A stretch of DNA of 64,000 nt from Arthrobacter sp. Soil763. Its GTDB lineage: Bacteria > Actinomycetota > Actinomycetes > Actinomycetales > Micrococcaceae. The position numbers and the translations under genes are program-made. Of the stretch, positions 26,060 through 33,499 are shown in pieces (the first letter of the stretch is position 1; every line of letters starts with the position of its first letter). The stretch covers positions 124,001 to 188,000 of the forward strand of contig NZ_LMSH01000004.1 in assembly GCF_001428365.1 (NCBI RefSeq). Reading direction: 5' to 3'. Below the pieces are notes generated by a model that saw only the letters and a list, made by a program, of their open reading frames with translations, had not been told where the DNA came from and ran no database searches.

Positions 26060-27889
26060 GTGGCACACCTGCTCGGCGGCGAGAACCTCACGGTTTCGTA
26101 TGCAACCCGCACCGTCCTCGACGGCATCACCCTCGGCCTTGAAGAGGGTGACCGGATCGGCATGGTGGGCCGCAACGGCGACGGCAAATCGACCCTGATG
26201 CGGCTGCTGGCCATGCGCTCCACCCCGGACTCCGGCCGGGTCACCAAACGCGGCGACGTCAACATCGGCTACCTCGACCAGAGCGACGTGCTCGACGGCG
26301 ACCTCACCGTCGGGGCCGCGATCGTCGGCGACCAGGCCGACTACGAATGGGCCCGCAACCCCCGCATCCGCGAAATCATGGGCGGCCTGGTGTCCGACGT
26401 CGACTGGCACGCCAACGTCCACGCCCTCTCCGGCGGCCAGAAGCGCCGCGTCGCGCTGGCCAAGCTCCTGATCGAAGACCACGACGTCATCATGCTCGAC
26501 GAGCCGACCAACCACCTCGACGTCGAAGGCGTCGCGTGGCTGGCCCGGCACCTGAAGACGCGCTGGCGGGCCAACCAGGGGGCCTTCCTCGTCGTCACCC
26601 ACGACCGCTGGTTCCTCGATGAAGTCTGCAACAAGACCTGGGAAATCCACGACGGCATCATGGACCCGTTCGAGGGAGGCTACGCCGCCTACGTGCTGGC
26701 CCGCGCCGAGCGGGACCGGACGGCCGCCGTCGTCGAATCCAAACGGCAGCAGTTGGTCAAGAAGGAACTCGCCTGGCTGCGGCGCGGCGCCCCGGCCCGC
26801 ACCGCCAAGCCCAAGTTCCGGATCGAGGCGGCCAACGCCCTGATCGCCGATGTCCCGGAGCCGCGCGACTCGACGGCTTTGAGCAAGATGGCCACCGCCC
26901 GGCTCGGCAAGGATGTCCTGGACCTCGAGAATGTTTCGCTCGACTTCTTGGGCGGGGACGCCGGACGGAAGCTCTTCGACAACATCACGCTCCGGCTTGC
27001 CCCGGGCGAGCGGCTGGGCCTGGTCGGCGTCAACGGCGCCGGCAAGACCACCCTGCTGAAGCTCCTCAACGGCGAGATCCAGCCGACGTCCGGGAAGGTC
27101 AAGCGCGGCAAGACCGTCGTGACCGCGGTGCTCAGCCAGGAGGTCAAGGAGCTCGACGACGTCAAGGACCTGCGGGTCATCGAAGTGATCGAGCGCGAGA
27201 AGCGGTCCTTCAATGTCGGCGGCAAGGAGTTCACCGCCGGCCAGCTCGTGGAGCAGCTCGGTTTCACCAATGAGAAGCAGTGGACCCCGGTCAAGGACCT
27301 CTCCGGCGGGGAGCGCCGCCGGCTGCAGCTGCTGCGCCTGCTGGTGGGGGAGCCCAACGTCCTGATGCTCGACGAGCCCACCAACGACCTGGACACCGAC
27401 ACCCTGGCCGCCGTCGAAGACGTGCTGGACGGCTGGCCGGGCACGCTTGTCGTGGTCAGCCACGACCGCTACCTGCTGGAACGCGTCACGGACCACCAGA
27501 TGGCGCTCCTTGGCGACGGCAAGATCCGCGCCCTCCCGCGTGGCGTGGACCAGTACCTGGAGCTGCGAGACGCTGCGCTGGCCGGATCCACCATCACCGG
27601 CGGCGGAAACCCCGTCACGGCCGCCGGCGGCGGTTCGGCCCCCGCAGCAGCCGGGCCGTCCGAGGCTGAGAAGCGGGACGCCCGCAAGGCGAAGAACCGC
27701 ATCGACCGCCAGCTGGGCAAGCTCAAGCAGCAGGAAGACAAGATCCACGCCCAGATGACCGCCGGCGCCGGCGATGCCAGCAAGTTCGACGAACTGGCGG
27801 CCCTGAACACCAAGCTGCAGGAACTCGCCGCCGAACGCGAGGAACTGGAAATGGAGTGGCTGGAGGCCGCCGAGGTCCTCGGCGAGTAG
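26060..27889 (+). CDS. ABC-F family ATPase, Uup-like
   Basis: 609 residues from GTG 26060, with AGGAAAG 9 nt upstream. Two ABC cassettes: Walker A GMVGRNGDGKSTL and GLVGVNGAGKTTL, signatures ALSGGQKRRVALA and DLSGGERRRLQLL, Walker B VIMLDEPTNHLDVEG and VLMLDEPTNDLDTDT. The linker carries KKELAWLRRGAPARTAKPK, typical of Uup, and a charged coiled-coil tail (roughly residues 530-609) matches the Uup C-terminal domain. No membrane segments, so it is not a transporter; ABC-F proteins act on ribosomes, and Uup also binds branched DNA. Confidence 0.92.
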   Translation: MAHLLGGENLTVSYATRTVLDGITLGLEEGDRIGMVGRNGDGKSTLMRLLAMRSTPDSGRVTKRGDVNIGYLDQSDVLDGDLTVGAAIVGDQADYEWARNPRIREIMGGLVSDVDWHANVHALSGGQKRRVALAKLLIEDHDVIMLDEPTNHLDVEGVAWLARHLKTRWRANQGAFLVVTHDRWFLDEVCNKTWEIHDGIMDPFEGGYAAYVLARAERDRTAAVVESKRQQLVKKELAWLRRGAPARTAKPKFRIEAANALIADVPEPRDSTALSKMATARLGKDVLDLENVSLDFLGGDAGRKLFDNITLRLAPGERLGLVGVNGAGKTTLLKLLNGEIQPTSGKVKRGKTVVTAVLSQEVKELDDVKDLRVIEVIEREKRSFNVGGKEFTAGQLVEQLGFTNEKQWTPVKDLSGGERRRLQLLRLLVGEPNVLMLDEPTNDLDTDTLAAVEDVLDGWPGTLVVVSHDRYLLERVTDHQMALLGDGKIRALPRGVDQYLELRDAALAGSTITGGGNPVTAAGGGSAPAAAGPSEAEKRDARKAKNRIDRQLGKLKQQEDKIHAQMTAGAGDASKFDELAALNTKLQELAAEREELEMEWLEAAEVLGE

Positions 27890-27917
27890 CCGGCTCCGCC
27901 CGGGCGGCCACCTCCGG

Positions 27918-28007
27918 CGGGCAAGTCCTGTGGGTGGGCCGGGGACTGGGCAGAGTGCGTTATGCCCAATGTTCGCGGCAAGGGCTGGGCATGTCCGACG
28001 CCGGACG
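27918..28007 (+). repeat. 90-bp intergenic direct repeat, copy 1
   Basis: Identical to 28032-28121 except for two bases. Each copy contains two potential hairpins: ATGCCCA with TGGGCAT (27962-27968 and 27986-27992), and GTCCG with CGGAC (27993-28006). It lies between the ABC-F gene and the TetR gene; the open frames across it look like chance. Confidence 0.9.
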
Positions 28008-28031
28008 TGCTTCCAACTCGGTGTGCCCCGA

Positions 28032-28121
28032 CGGGCATGTCCTGTGGGTGGGCCGGGGACTGGGCAGAGTGCGTTATGCCCAATGTTCGCGGCACGGGCT
28101 GGGCATGTCCGACGCCGGACG
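28032..28121 (+). repeat. 90-bp intergenic direct repeat, copy 2
   Basis: Second copy at a 114-bp period, ending 42 bp before the TetR stop. It has the same two hairpins as copy 1 and may serve as transcription stop or mRNA-processing element between convergent genes. Confidence 0.9.
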
Positions 28122-28163
28122 GGCTCCCGCCGCCCGGGCGGCCCGGCCCGGGCAGGGCACGCC

Positions 28164-28850
28164 CTACCCGTCGACCTGGAGCTCCGGGTCCTTGCGCAGC
28201 CCGGTGAGTCCGTTCCAAGCCAGGTTCACCAAGTGCGCGGCAACCTCGCGCTTGTCCGGGGTGCGGCTGTCCTGCCACCACTGGCCGGTCATCGCGACCA
28301 TCCCCACCAGCATCTGCGCATACATCGCACCATCCGCGGCGCTGAAACCGCGGCGCGCAAACTCGTCGGCAAGGATGTACTCGACCCGTGCCGTCACCTG
28401 GGACAGCAGCGAGGAGAAGGCGCCCTCGGGCTGGGAGGGCGGAGCGTCCCGCACCAGGATCCGGAAACCGTCGGTCCGGTCCTCGATGTAGCCCAGCAGC
28501 GCCAGTGCCGCCCGCTCCACCAGCACCCGAGGTTTGGCCTCCTCGGAGAGCGCGTCGTTGATCGCGCCGAGCAGGATCCGGAACTCGTGGTCCACCACCT
28601 GGGTGTACAGGCCTTCCTTGGAGCCGAAGTGCTCATAGATCACCGGCTTTGAGACCCCGGCGGCGCCGGCGATTTCTTCGATGGTAGTGCCGTCCAGACC
28701 GCGCATGGCGAACAAGCCGCGGCCCACGCCGATCAGCTGCGCCCGGCGCTGGGCCCCGGTCATCCGGGCCCTCGGCAGCTGTCCTGCCGCCCGGCCCGGT
28801 CCGCCGGGAGGGAGGTCCGCCCTTCCGGACACGCCTGCGCTGTTGCTCAC
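28164..28850 (-). CDS. TetR/AcrR-family transcriptional regulator
   Basis: About 228 residues from GTG 28850; an ATG at 28763 is an alternative start and further-upstream starts are unlikely. The N-terminal helix-turn-helix is plain: RAQLIGVGRGLFAMRGLDGTTIEEIAGAAGVSKPVIYEHFGSKEGLY in outline, with IEEIAGAAGVS as recognition region. The ligand-binding half includes EFRILLGAINDALS and ends WWQDSRTPDKREVAAHLVNLAWNG in outline. The ligand and targets are unknown. A TetR gene at the same place, near glmU and mfd, also occurs in mycobacteria (Rv1019). Confidence 0.9.
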   Translation of the reverse strand: MSNSAGVSGRADLPPGGPGRAAGQLPRARMTGAQRRAQLIGVGRGLFAMRGLDGTTIEEIAGAAGVSKPVIYEHFGSKEGLYTQVVDHEFRILLGAINDALSEEAKPRVLVERAALALLGYIEDRTDGFRILVRDAPPSQPEGAFSSLLSQVTARVEYILADEFARRGFSAADGAMYAQMLVGMVAMTGQWWQDSRTPDKREVAAHLVNLAWNGLTGLRKDPELQVDG

Positions 28851-28985
28851 AGCTCCATCATGCCCTACCGGCACCGCAGCCCGGCCGCAGCCCGGCCGCC
28901 AGCCGGCCGCCGTCCGGAGTCGCACGAGCCGCGGCGTTCGTGGCAGAATTGGCTCTTGTGCCACAGGCTAGACGCCGTGGCACGG

Positions 28986-29057
28986 TCCGCTCTGGTGTAA
29001 TGGCAGCACCCCGGCCTTTGGAGCCGTGGAGTATAGGTTCGAGTCCTATGGGCGGAA
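28986..29057 (+). tRNA. tRNA-Gln(UUG)
   Basis: 72 nt folding as a cloverleaf: acceptor stem TCCGCTC with GGGCGGA (one G-T pair), D-arm GTGTAATGGCAGCAC, anticodon loop CTTTGGA with anticodon TTG closed by CGGC/GCCG, and T-loop GTTCGAGTC within a 5-bp stem. The discriminator is A and the CCA end is not encoded. A 7-bp palindrome lies just upstream. Confidence 0.93.
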
Positions 29058-29129
29058 CTGGCCCGGCGGCCCGCCCGCCGGATCCGGCCTCGTGGACGCA
29101 TGCGGAGGAACCGGACCGCGGCCGTCCAG

Positions 29130-29135
29130 TAGGAT
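29130..29135 (+). promoter_or_regulatory. -10 box (TAGGAT) before glmU
   Basis: TAGGAT lies about 140 nt before GTG 29277 in the gap after tRNA-Gln; a GCAAGGAG ribosome binding site precedes the start. Confidence 0.35.
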
Positions 29136-29276
29136 GAAGAGGATGCCGCGACCGGTACGCGGTCCGGCGCGGCCGCGCGGAGCCGGCAACGAGGTGGACC
29201 ACCTGGCTGTCGCCCCGGGTCAACCGAGATCGAACAGCGGCACCGAACCAGGCCGCTGAGCAAGGAGAGCCCGTAC

Positions 29277-30761
29277 GTGAGCCCCGAGAAGACCGGCCCC
29301 GCGGCCGTCATCGTCCTAGCTGCAGGCGCCGGTACCCGGATGAAGTCCCGTACCCCCAAAATCCTCCACGAGATCGGCGGCCGCTCGCTCGTCGGCCACG
29401 CGCTCAACGCCGCCCGGGCCCTCGCCCCGCGGGAGCTGGCCCTGGTCGTCCGGCACGAACGCGACCTGGTCGCCGGGCATATCGCCGAGATCGACCCGCA
29501 GGCCCTGATCGTGGACCAGGACGAGGTGCCCGGCACCGGCCGCGCCGTCGAAGCCGCCCTCGACGCCCTCGACGCCCGGCACCCCGACGGCCCGCTGGCC
29601 GGAACCGTCGTCGTCACCTACGGCGACGTGCCGCTGCTCACCGGCGAGCTGCTCGCCGAACTGGTCGCCGCCCACGAAGCGGACCGCAACGCCGTCACCG
29701 TGCTCACCGCCGTTCTCGACGACGCCACCGGGTACGGCCGCATCCTGCGCGGCACCGACGGGACCGTCACCGGCATCCGGGAGCACAAGGACGCCAGCGA
29801 CGACGAACGCGCCATCCGGGAAATCAACTCGGGCATCTACGCCTTCGACGCCGCCGTGCTGCGGGACGCGCTGGCGCAGGTCACCACCGACAACGCCCAG
29901 GGCGAGAAGTACCTCACCGACGTCCTGGCCCTGGCCCGCGCCGCCGGCGGCCGGGTCGCCGCCGTCGTGACCGAGGACCGCTGGCAGGTCGAGGGGGCCA
30001 ACGACCGGGTCCAGCTCTCCGCCCTCGGCGCCGAACACAACCGGCGCACCGTCGAGGCCTGGATGCGGGCCGGCGTCACCGTCGTCGATCCCGCCACCAC
30101 CTGGATCGACGCCACCGTCACGCTCGACGAGGACGTCCGCCTGCTGCCGAACACCCAGCTGCACGGCACCACCACGGTGGCGCGCGACGCCGTCGTCGGC
30201 CCCGACACCACCCTGACCGACGTGCAGGTGGGGGAGGGCGCCAAGGTCATCCGCACCCACGGCTCCGGCTCGGTCATCGGCGCAAACGCCAGCGTCGGGC
30301 CCTTCACCTACCTGCGCCCGGGTACCGTCCTGGGCGAAACCGGCAAGATCGGTGCGTTCTACGAAACCAAGAACGTCACCATCGGCCGCGGCTCCAAGCT
30401 GTCCCACCTCGGCTACGCGGGCGACGCGGAAATCGGCGAGGACACCAACATCGGCTGCGGAAACATCACCGCCAACTACGACGGCGAGAAGAAGCACCGG
30501 ACCATCATCGGCTCCGGCGTCCGCACCGGCTCCAACACCGTCTTCGTCGCCCCCGTCCAGATCGGCGACGGCGCCTACAGCGGCGCCGGCGCCGTAATCC
30601 GCAACGACGTTCCCGCGGGCGCCCTGGCCCTGTCGCTGGCCAAGCAGCGCAACTCCGAGGGCTGGGTCGTCTCGCACCGCCCGGGCTCCATCTCCGCGGC
30701 GCTGGCCGAGGCCGCCGCCCCCACAGCTTCCAGTACTCCGGCATCGACAGAAGAGGGCTAG
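29277..30761 (+). CDS. glmU: bifunctional UDP-GlcNAc pyrophosphorylase / GlcN-1-P acetyltransferase
   Basis: 494 residues. The N-terminal nucleotidyltransferase domain has VLAAGAGTRMKSRTPKILH, VPGTGRAVEAAL, TYGDVPLLTGE and REINSGIYAFD. The C-terminal left-handed beta-helix is seen as hexapeptide repeats (DVQVGEGAKVIRTHG, GPFTYLRPGTVLGE, YETKNVTIGRGSK, GCGNITANYDGEKKH). It makes UDP-GlcNAc for peptidoglycan in the cytoplasm. GTG 29277 follows AAGGAGAG. prs begins 5 nt after its stop, so the two form an operon. Confidence 0.97.
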   Translation: MSPEKTGPAAVIVLAAGAGTRMKSRTPKILHEIGGRSLVGHALNAARALAPRELALVVRHERDLVAGHIAEIDPQALIVDQDEVPGTGRAVEAALDALDARHPDGPLAGTVVVTYGDVPLLTGELLAELVAAHEADRNAVTVLTAVLDDATGYGRILRGTDGTVTGIREHKDASDDERAIREINSGIYAFDAAVLRDALAQVTTDNAQGEKYLTDVLALARAAGGRVAAVVTEDRWQVEGANDRVQLSALGAEHNRRTVEAWMRAGVTVVDPATTWIDATVTLDEDVRLLPNTQLHGTTTVARDAVVGPDTTLTDVQVGEGAKVIRTHGSGSVIGANASVGPFTYLRPGTVLGETGKIGAFYETKNVTIGRGSKLSHLGYAGDAEIGEDTNIGCGNITANYDGEKKHRTIIGSGVRTGSNTVFVAPVQIGDGAYSGAGAVIRNDVPAGALALSLAKQRNSEGWVVSHRPGSISAALAEAAAPTASSTPASTEEG

Positions 30762-30766
30762 CAATC

Positions 30767-31747
30767 ATGAGCGAAATTACGGCACACGGCGAAAAGAAGC
30801 TGGTGCTCGCCGCGGGGCGCGCGCACCCCGAACTGGCGCGCGAGATCGCCAAGGAGCTGGGAACCGAGCTGCTGCCGCTGGATGCCTATGACTTCGCCAA
30901 CGGCGAGATCTACGTCCGGGCCGGCGAAAGCGTCCGCGGCACCGACGCCTTTGTGATCCAGGCGCACCCGGCACCGCTGAACAACTGGCTCATGGAGCAG
31001 CTGATCATGATCGATTCGCTCAAGCGGGCCTCCGCCAAGCGCATCACCGTGGTCTCTCCCTTCTACCCCTACGCCCGCCAGGACAAGAAGGGCCGCGGCC
31101 GCGAACCCATCTCGGCCCGCCTCGTCGCGGACCTGTACAAGACCGCCGGCGCCGACCGCATCATGAGCGTGGACCTGCACACCTCACAGATCCAGGGCTT
31201 CTTCGACGGTCCCGTGGACCACCTGATGGCGATCCCGCTGCTCGCCGACTACATCCGCACCCGCGTCGGCTCGGACAACGTCACCGTCGTGTCGCCGGAC
31301 ACCGGCCGTGTCCGGGTCGCCGAGCAGTGGGCCGAACGCCTCGGCGGTGCGCCGCTGGCCTTCGTCCACAAGAGCCGCGACCTGACCGTGCCGAACCAGG
31401 CCGTCTCGAAGACCGTCGTCGGCCAGATTGAGGGCCGTACCTGCGTGCTGATCGACGACATGATCGACACCGGCGGAACCATCTCCGGCGCCGTCCAGGT
31501 GCTGAAGAACGCCGGCGCCAAGGACGTCATCATCGCGGCCACCCACGCCGTGTTCTCCGACCCCGCCGCGCAGCGCCTGGCCGAGTCCGGCGCCCGCGAG
31601 GTCGTAGTCACCAACACCCTGCCGATCGCCGCGAACAAGCGCTTCCCGCAGCTGACCGTGCTCTCGATCGCGCCGCTGATTGCCCGGGCCATCCGCGAAG
31701 TGTTCGACGACGGTTCGGTCACCAGCCTCTTCGACGGCAACGCCTAA
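30767..31747 (+). CDS. prs: ribose-phosphate pyrophosphokinase
   Basis: 326 residues, the family length. Hallmarks: LPLDAYDFANGEIYVRAGESVRG in outline, the catalytic-loop region VVSPFYPYARQDKKGRGREP, VDLHTSQIQGFFDGPVDHL in outline, and the PRPP-binding loop VLIDDMIDTGGTISGA. It makes PRPP from ribose-5-phosphate and ATP for nucleotides, His and Trp. It follows glmU by 5 nt, as in M. tuberculosis (Rv1018c-Rv1017c). Confidence 0.97.
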   Translation: MSEITAHGEKKLVLAAGRAHPELAREIAKELGTELLPLDAYDFANGEIYVRAGESVRGTDAFVIQAHPAPLNNWLMEQLIMIDSLKRASAKRITVVSPFYPYARQDKKGRGREPISARLVADLYKTAGADRIMSVDLHTSQIQGFFDGPVDHLMAIPLLADYIRTRVGSDNVTVVSPDTGRVRVAEQWAERLGGAPLAFVHKSRDLTVPNQAVSKTVVGQIEGRTCVLIDDMIDTGGTISGAVQVLKNAGAKDVIIAATHAVFSDPAAQRLAESGAREVVVTNTLPIAANKRFPQLTVLSIAPLIARAIREVFDDGSVTSLFDGNA

Positions 31748-31816
31748 CCGGCTTCACCGCCGCAGCGTCCGGCGCCGCCGGAACTCCGGCGTCCGGGACC
31801 CCGGCCTCTGGCGCCG

Positions 31817-31851
31817 GTGCCGGGCCCCGTTTTCGCGACGGGGCCCGGCAC
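31817..31851 (+). terminator. terminator after prs
   Basis: A perfect 14-bp stem (31817-31830 with 31838-31851) and 7-nt loop follow the prs stop by about 70 nt. No T-tract follows. Confidence 0.7.
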
Positions 31852-31854
31852 TGC

Positions 31855-31860
31855 TAGACT
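31855..31860 (+). promoter_or_regulatory. -10 box (TGCTAGACT) before rplY
   Basis: TAGACT with an upstream TGC (extended -10) lies directly after the prs terminator and about 185 nt before rplY, implying a long rplY leader. Confidence 0.45.
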
Positions 31861-32042
31861 CGAGGGCGATACCTTGGCGAGGGAGAGCGCCGGCGGGCCG
31901 CGTGAGCGAACTCCGCCGAACTGCTGGTCTCCGTTATCGACTGGGTCTGAATCTCCTTCTGAAGGGCGGCCATGCCGCCCGGCGTTGAAGGTCGCTGACA
32001 GACCTCCGCCCTTGCTACACCGATCACCCACAGGAGATATCC
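31861..32042 (+). other. long 5' leader of rplY
   Basis: No gene is visible here. The stretch contains a 7-bp GGGCGGC/GCCGCCC hairpin with a 3-nt loop (31964-31980), other short self-complementary runs, and a CACAGGAG ribosome binding site close to ATG 32043. It may be a regulatory leader, but I recognise no known family. Confidence 0.3.
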
Positions 32043-32666
32043 ATGTCTGAGCAGAAGCTCGCAGCAGAAGTACGCACCGAATTCGGCAAGGGCTTCGCCC
32101 GCCGCGCCCGCATGGCCGGCCGCATCCCCGCCGTCATCTACGGCCACGGCGCCGAGCCGGTCCACATCACCCTCCCGGCCAAGGCCACGACGCTCGCGGT
32201 CCGCACGGCCAACGCCCTGCTGTCCCTGGACATCGACGGCGAAGAGCGCCTCGCCCTGGTCAAGGACATCCAGCGCAACCCGATCAAGCAGATCGTCGAG
32301 CACATCGACCTGCTGACCGTCCGCAAGGGCGAAAAGGTCACCGTCGACGTGCCTGTCCACGTCACCGGCGAGGTCGCCCCGGGCAACGTACACAACCTGG
32401 AGACGACCACCATCTCGCTCGAAGCCGAGGCCACCCACCTGCCGACCGCCGTCGAGGTCAGCGTCGAAGGCCGCGCCGCCGGCGAGCACATCCACGCCTC
32501 CGACGTCGTGCTGCCCAAGGGCACCGTCCTGCTGGCCGACGCCGACGCCCTGGTCGTCAACGTTTCCGAGGCCGTCGAGATCGTCGAGGAAGAAGAGACC
32601 GCGGAAGAGGCCGCTCCGGCCGAAGGCGCGGAAGCCGAAGAGCAGTCCGAGGCTGCTGCCGAGTAA
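32043..32666 (+). CDS. rplY: 50S ribosomal protein L25/Ctc
   Basis: 207 residues: an N-terminal L25 domain that binds 5S rRNA (EVRTEFGKGFARRARMAGRI, AVIYGHGAEPVHITLP, EHIDLLTVRKGEKV), the TL5/Ctc C-terminal beta domain (VPVHVTGEVAPGNVHNLE), and an acidic tail rich in Glu and Ala (EEEETAEEAAPAEGAEAEEQ). Typical of the long actinobacterial form. It lies between prs and pth, which is the usual order. Confidence 0.96.
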   Translation: MSEQKLAAEVRTEFGKGFARRARMAGRIPAVIYGHGAEPVHITLPAKATTLAVRTANALLSLDIDGEERLALVKDIQRNPIKQIVEHIDLLTVRKGEKVTVDVPVHVTGEVAPGNVHNLETTTISLEAEATHLPTAVEVSVEGRAAGEHIHASDVVLPKGTVLLADADALVVNVSEAVEIVEEEETAEEAAPAEGAEAEEQSEAAAE

Positions 32667-32681
32667 TTCCGGCAAATCCTC

Positions 32682-32714
32682 CGGCGGCCGGGTCCCAGTG
32701 GGGCCCGGCCGCCG
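32682..32714 (+). terminator. terminator after rplY
   Basis: A 15-bp stem with one G-T pair and an AGT loop (32682-32696 with 32700-32714) lies between rplY and pth, so pth is probably made partly by read-through or from its own promoter. Confidence 0.7.
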
Positions 32715-32768
32715 TCGTCTCCGCCCGGCCCGCCCCCGGCCCGGCGCCCTGCCCCGAAGGATGGACCC

Positions 32769-33356
32769 ATGACCGATACCTGGCTGATCGTAGGCCTCGG
32801 CAACCCGGGCGCCGAATACGCCCACAACCGGCACAACGTCGGCCAGATGGTGCTGGACGAACTCGCGCAGCGGGTGGGCGGCAGCTTCAAGTCACACAAG
32901 TCCCGTGCCCAGGTCCTCGAGGGCCGGCTGGGAATCGGCGGGCCGCGGGTCGTGCTGGCCAAGCCGTTGAGCTACATGAACGTCTCCGGCGGCCCGGTCT
33001 CCGCGCTGGCAAAGTTCTACGGCATCGAGCCGGACCGCGTGGTCGCCGTGCACGATGAAATCGACATTCCTTTTAATACGGTCAAACTTAAGCTCGGCGG
33101 CGGCGAAGGCGGCCACAACGGCCTGCGTGACATCTCCAAGGCGCTGGCGACCAAGGACTACCTGCGTGTCCGCGTGGGCGTCGGCCGGCCGCCGGGGCGG
33201 ATGGACACCGCCGACTTCGTGCTGCGCGACTTCGCCGCGGCGGAAAAGAAGGAGCTGCCGTTCCTGATTGACGACGCCGCCGACGCCGTCGAGGCCCTGC
33301 TGCGCGACGGACTGCAGGCCGCCCAGCAGAAGTTCCACCCCGCGAAGGCCGAGTAA
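32769..33356 (+). CDS. pth: peptidyl-tRNA hydrolase
   Basis: 195 residues. [20 protein letters not shown] carries the catalytic His; [13 protein letters not shown] and [20 protein letters not shown] with Asp, then [13 protein letters not shown], complete the family signature. The enzyme recycles tRNA from stalled peptidyl-tRNA in the cytoplasm. A CCGAAGGA ribosome binding site precedes ATG 32769. Confidence 0.97.
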   Translation: MTDTWLIVGLGNPGAEYAHNRHNVGQMVLDELAQRVGGSFKSHKSRAQVLEGRLGIGGPRVVLAKPLSYMNVSGGPVSALAKFYGIEPDRVVAVHDEIDIPFNTVKLKLGGGEGGHNGLRDISKALATKDYLRVRVGVGRPPGRMDTADFVLRDFAAAEKKELPFLIDDAADAVEALLRDGLQAAQQKFHPAKAE

Positions 33357-33393
33357 CCCAGAGTATTTCCAGTCATTTTCCTTTCCAACCGCA

Positions 33394-33447
33394 CTACTCG
33401 GCCGTTATGCTCTGTCTACTTGTCCGGGGGAGGGGTTACCCTACTTC
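33394..33447. promoter_or_regulatory. CTACTYG element cluster A (three copies)
   Basis: CTACTCG at 33394-33400, CTACTTG at 33416-33422 (22 bp apart) and the near-match CTACTTC at 33441-33447 lie in the 143-bp gap before the first LAL regulator. The same element recurs in the other two gaps of the LAL cluster. Candidate operator. Confidence 0.45.
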
Positions 33448-33499
33448 TGGATGGACGGTCCTGGGGTTGCCGTCCGCGAAGCGGTGCGAAGGAAACTTG

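Noticed and set aside
27930..28121. Small coding gene over the intergenic repeat (repeated peptide ARAGHVRRRT)
   Set aside because: The repeated peptide follows from the DNA repeat; codon bias and start context are poor, and the frame continues antisense through the TetR gene.
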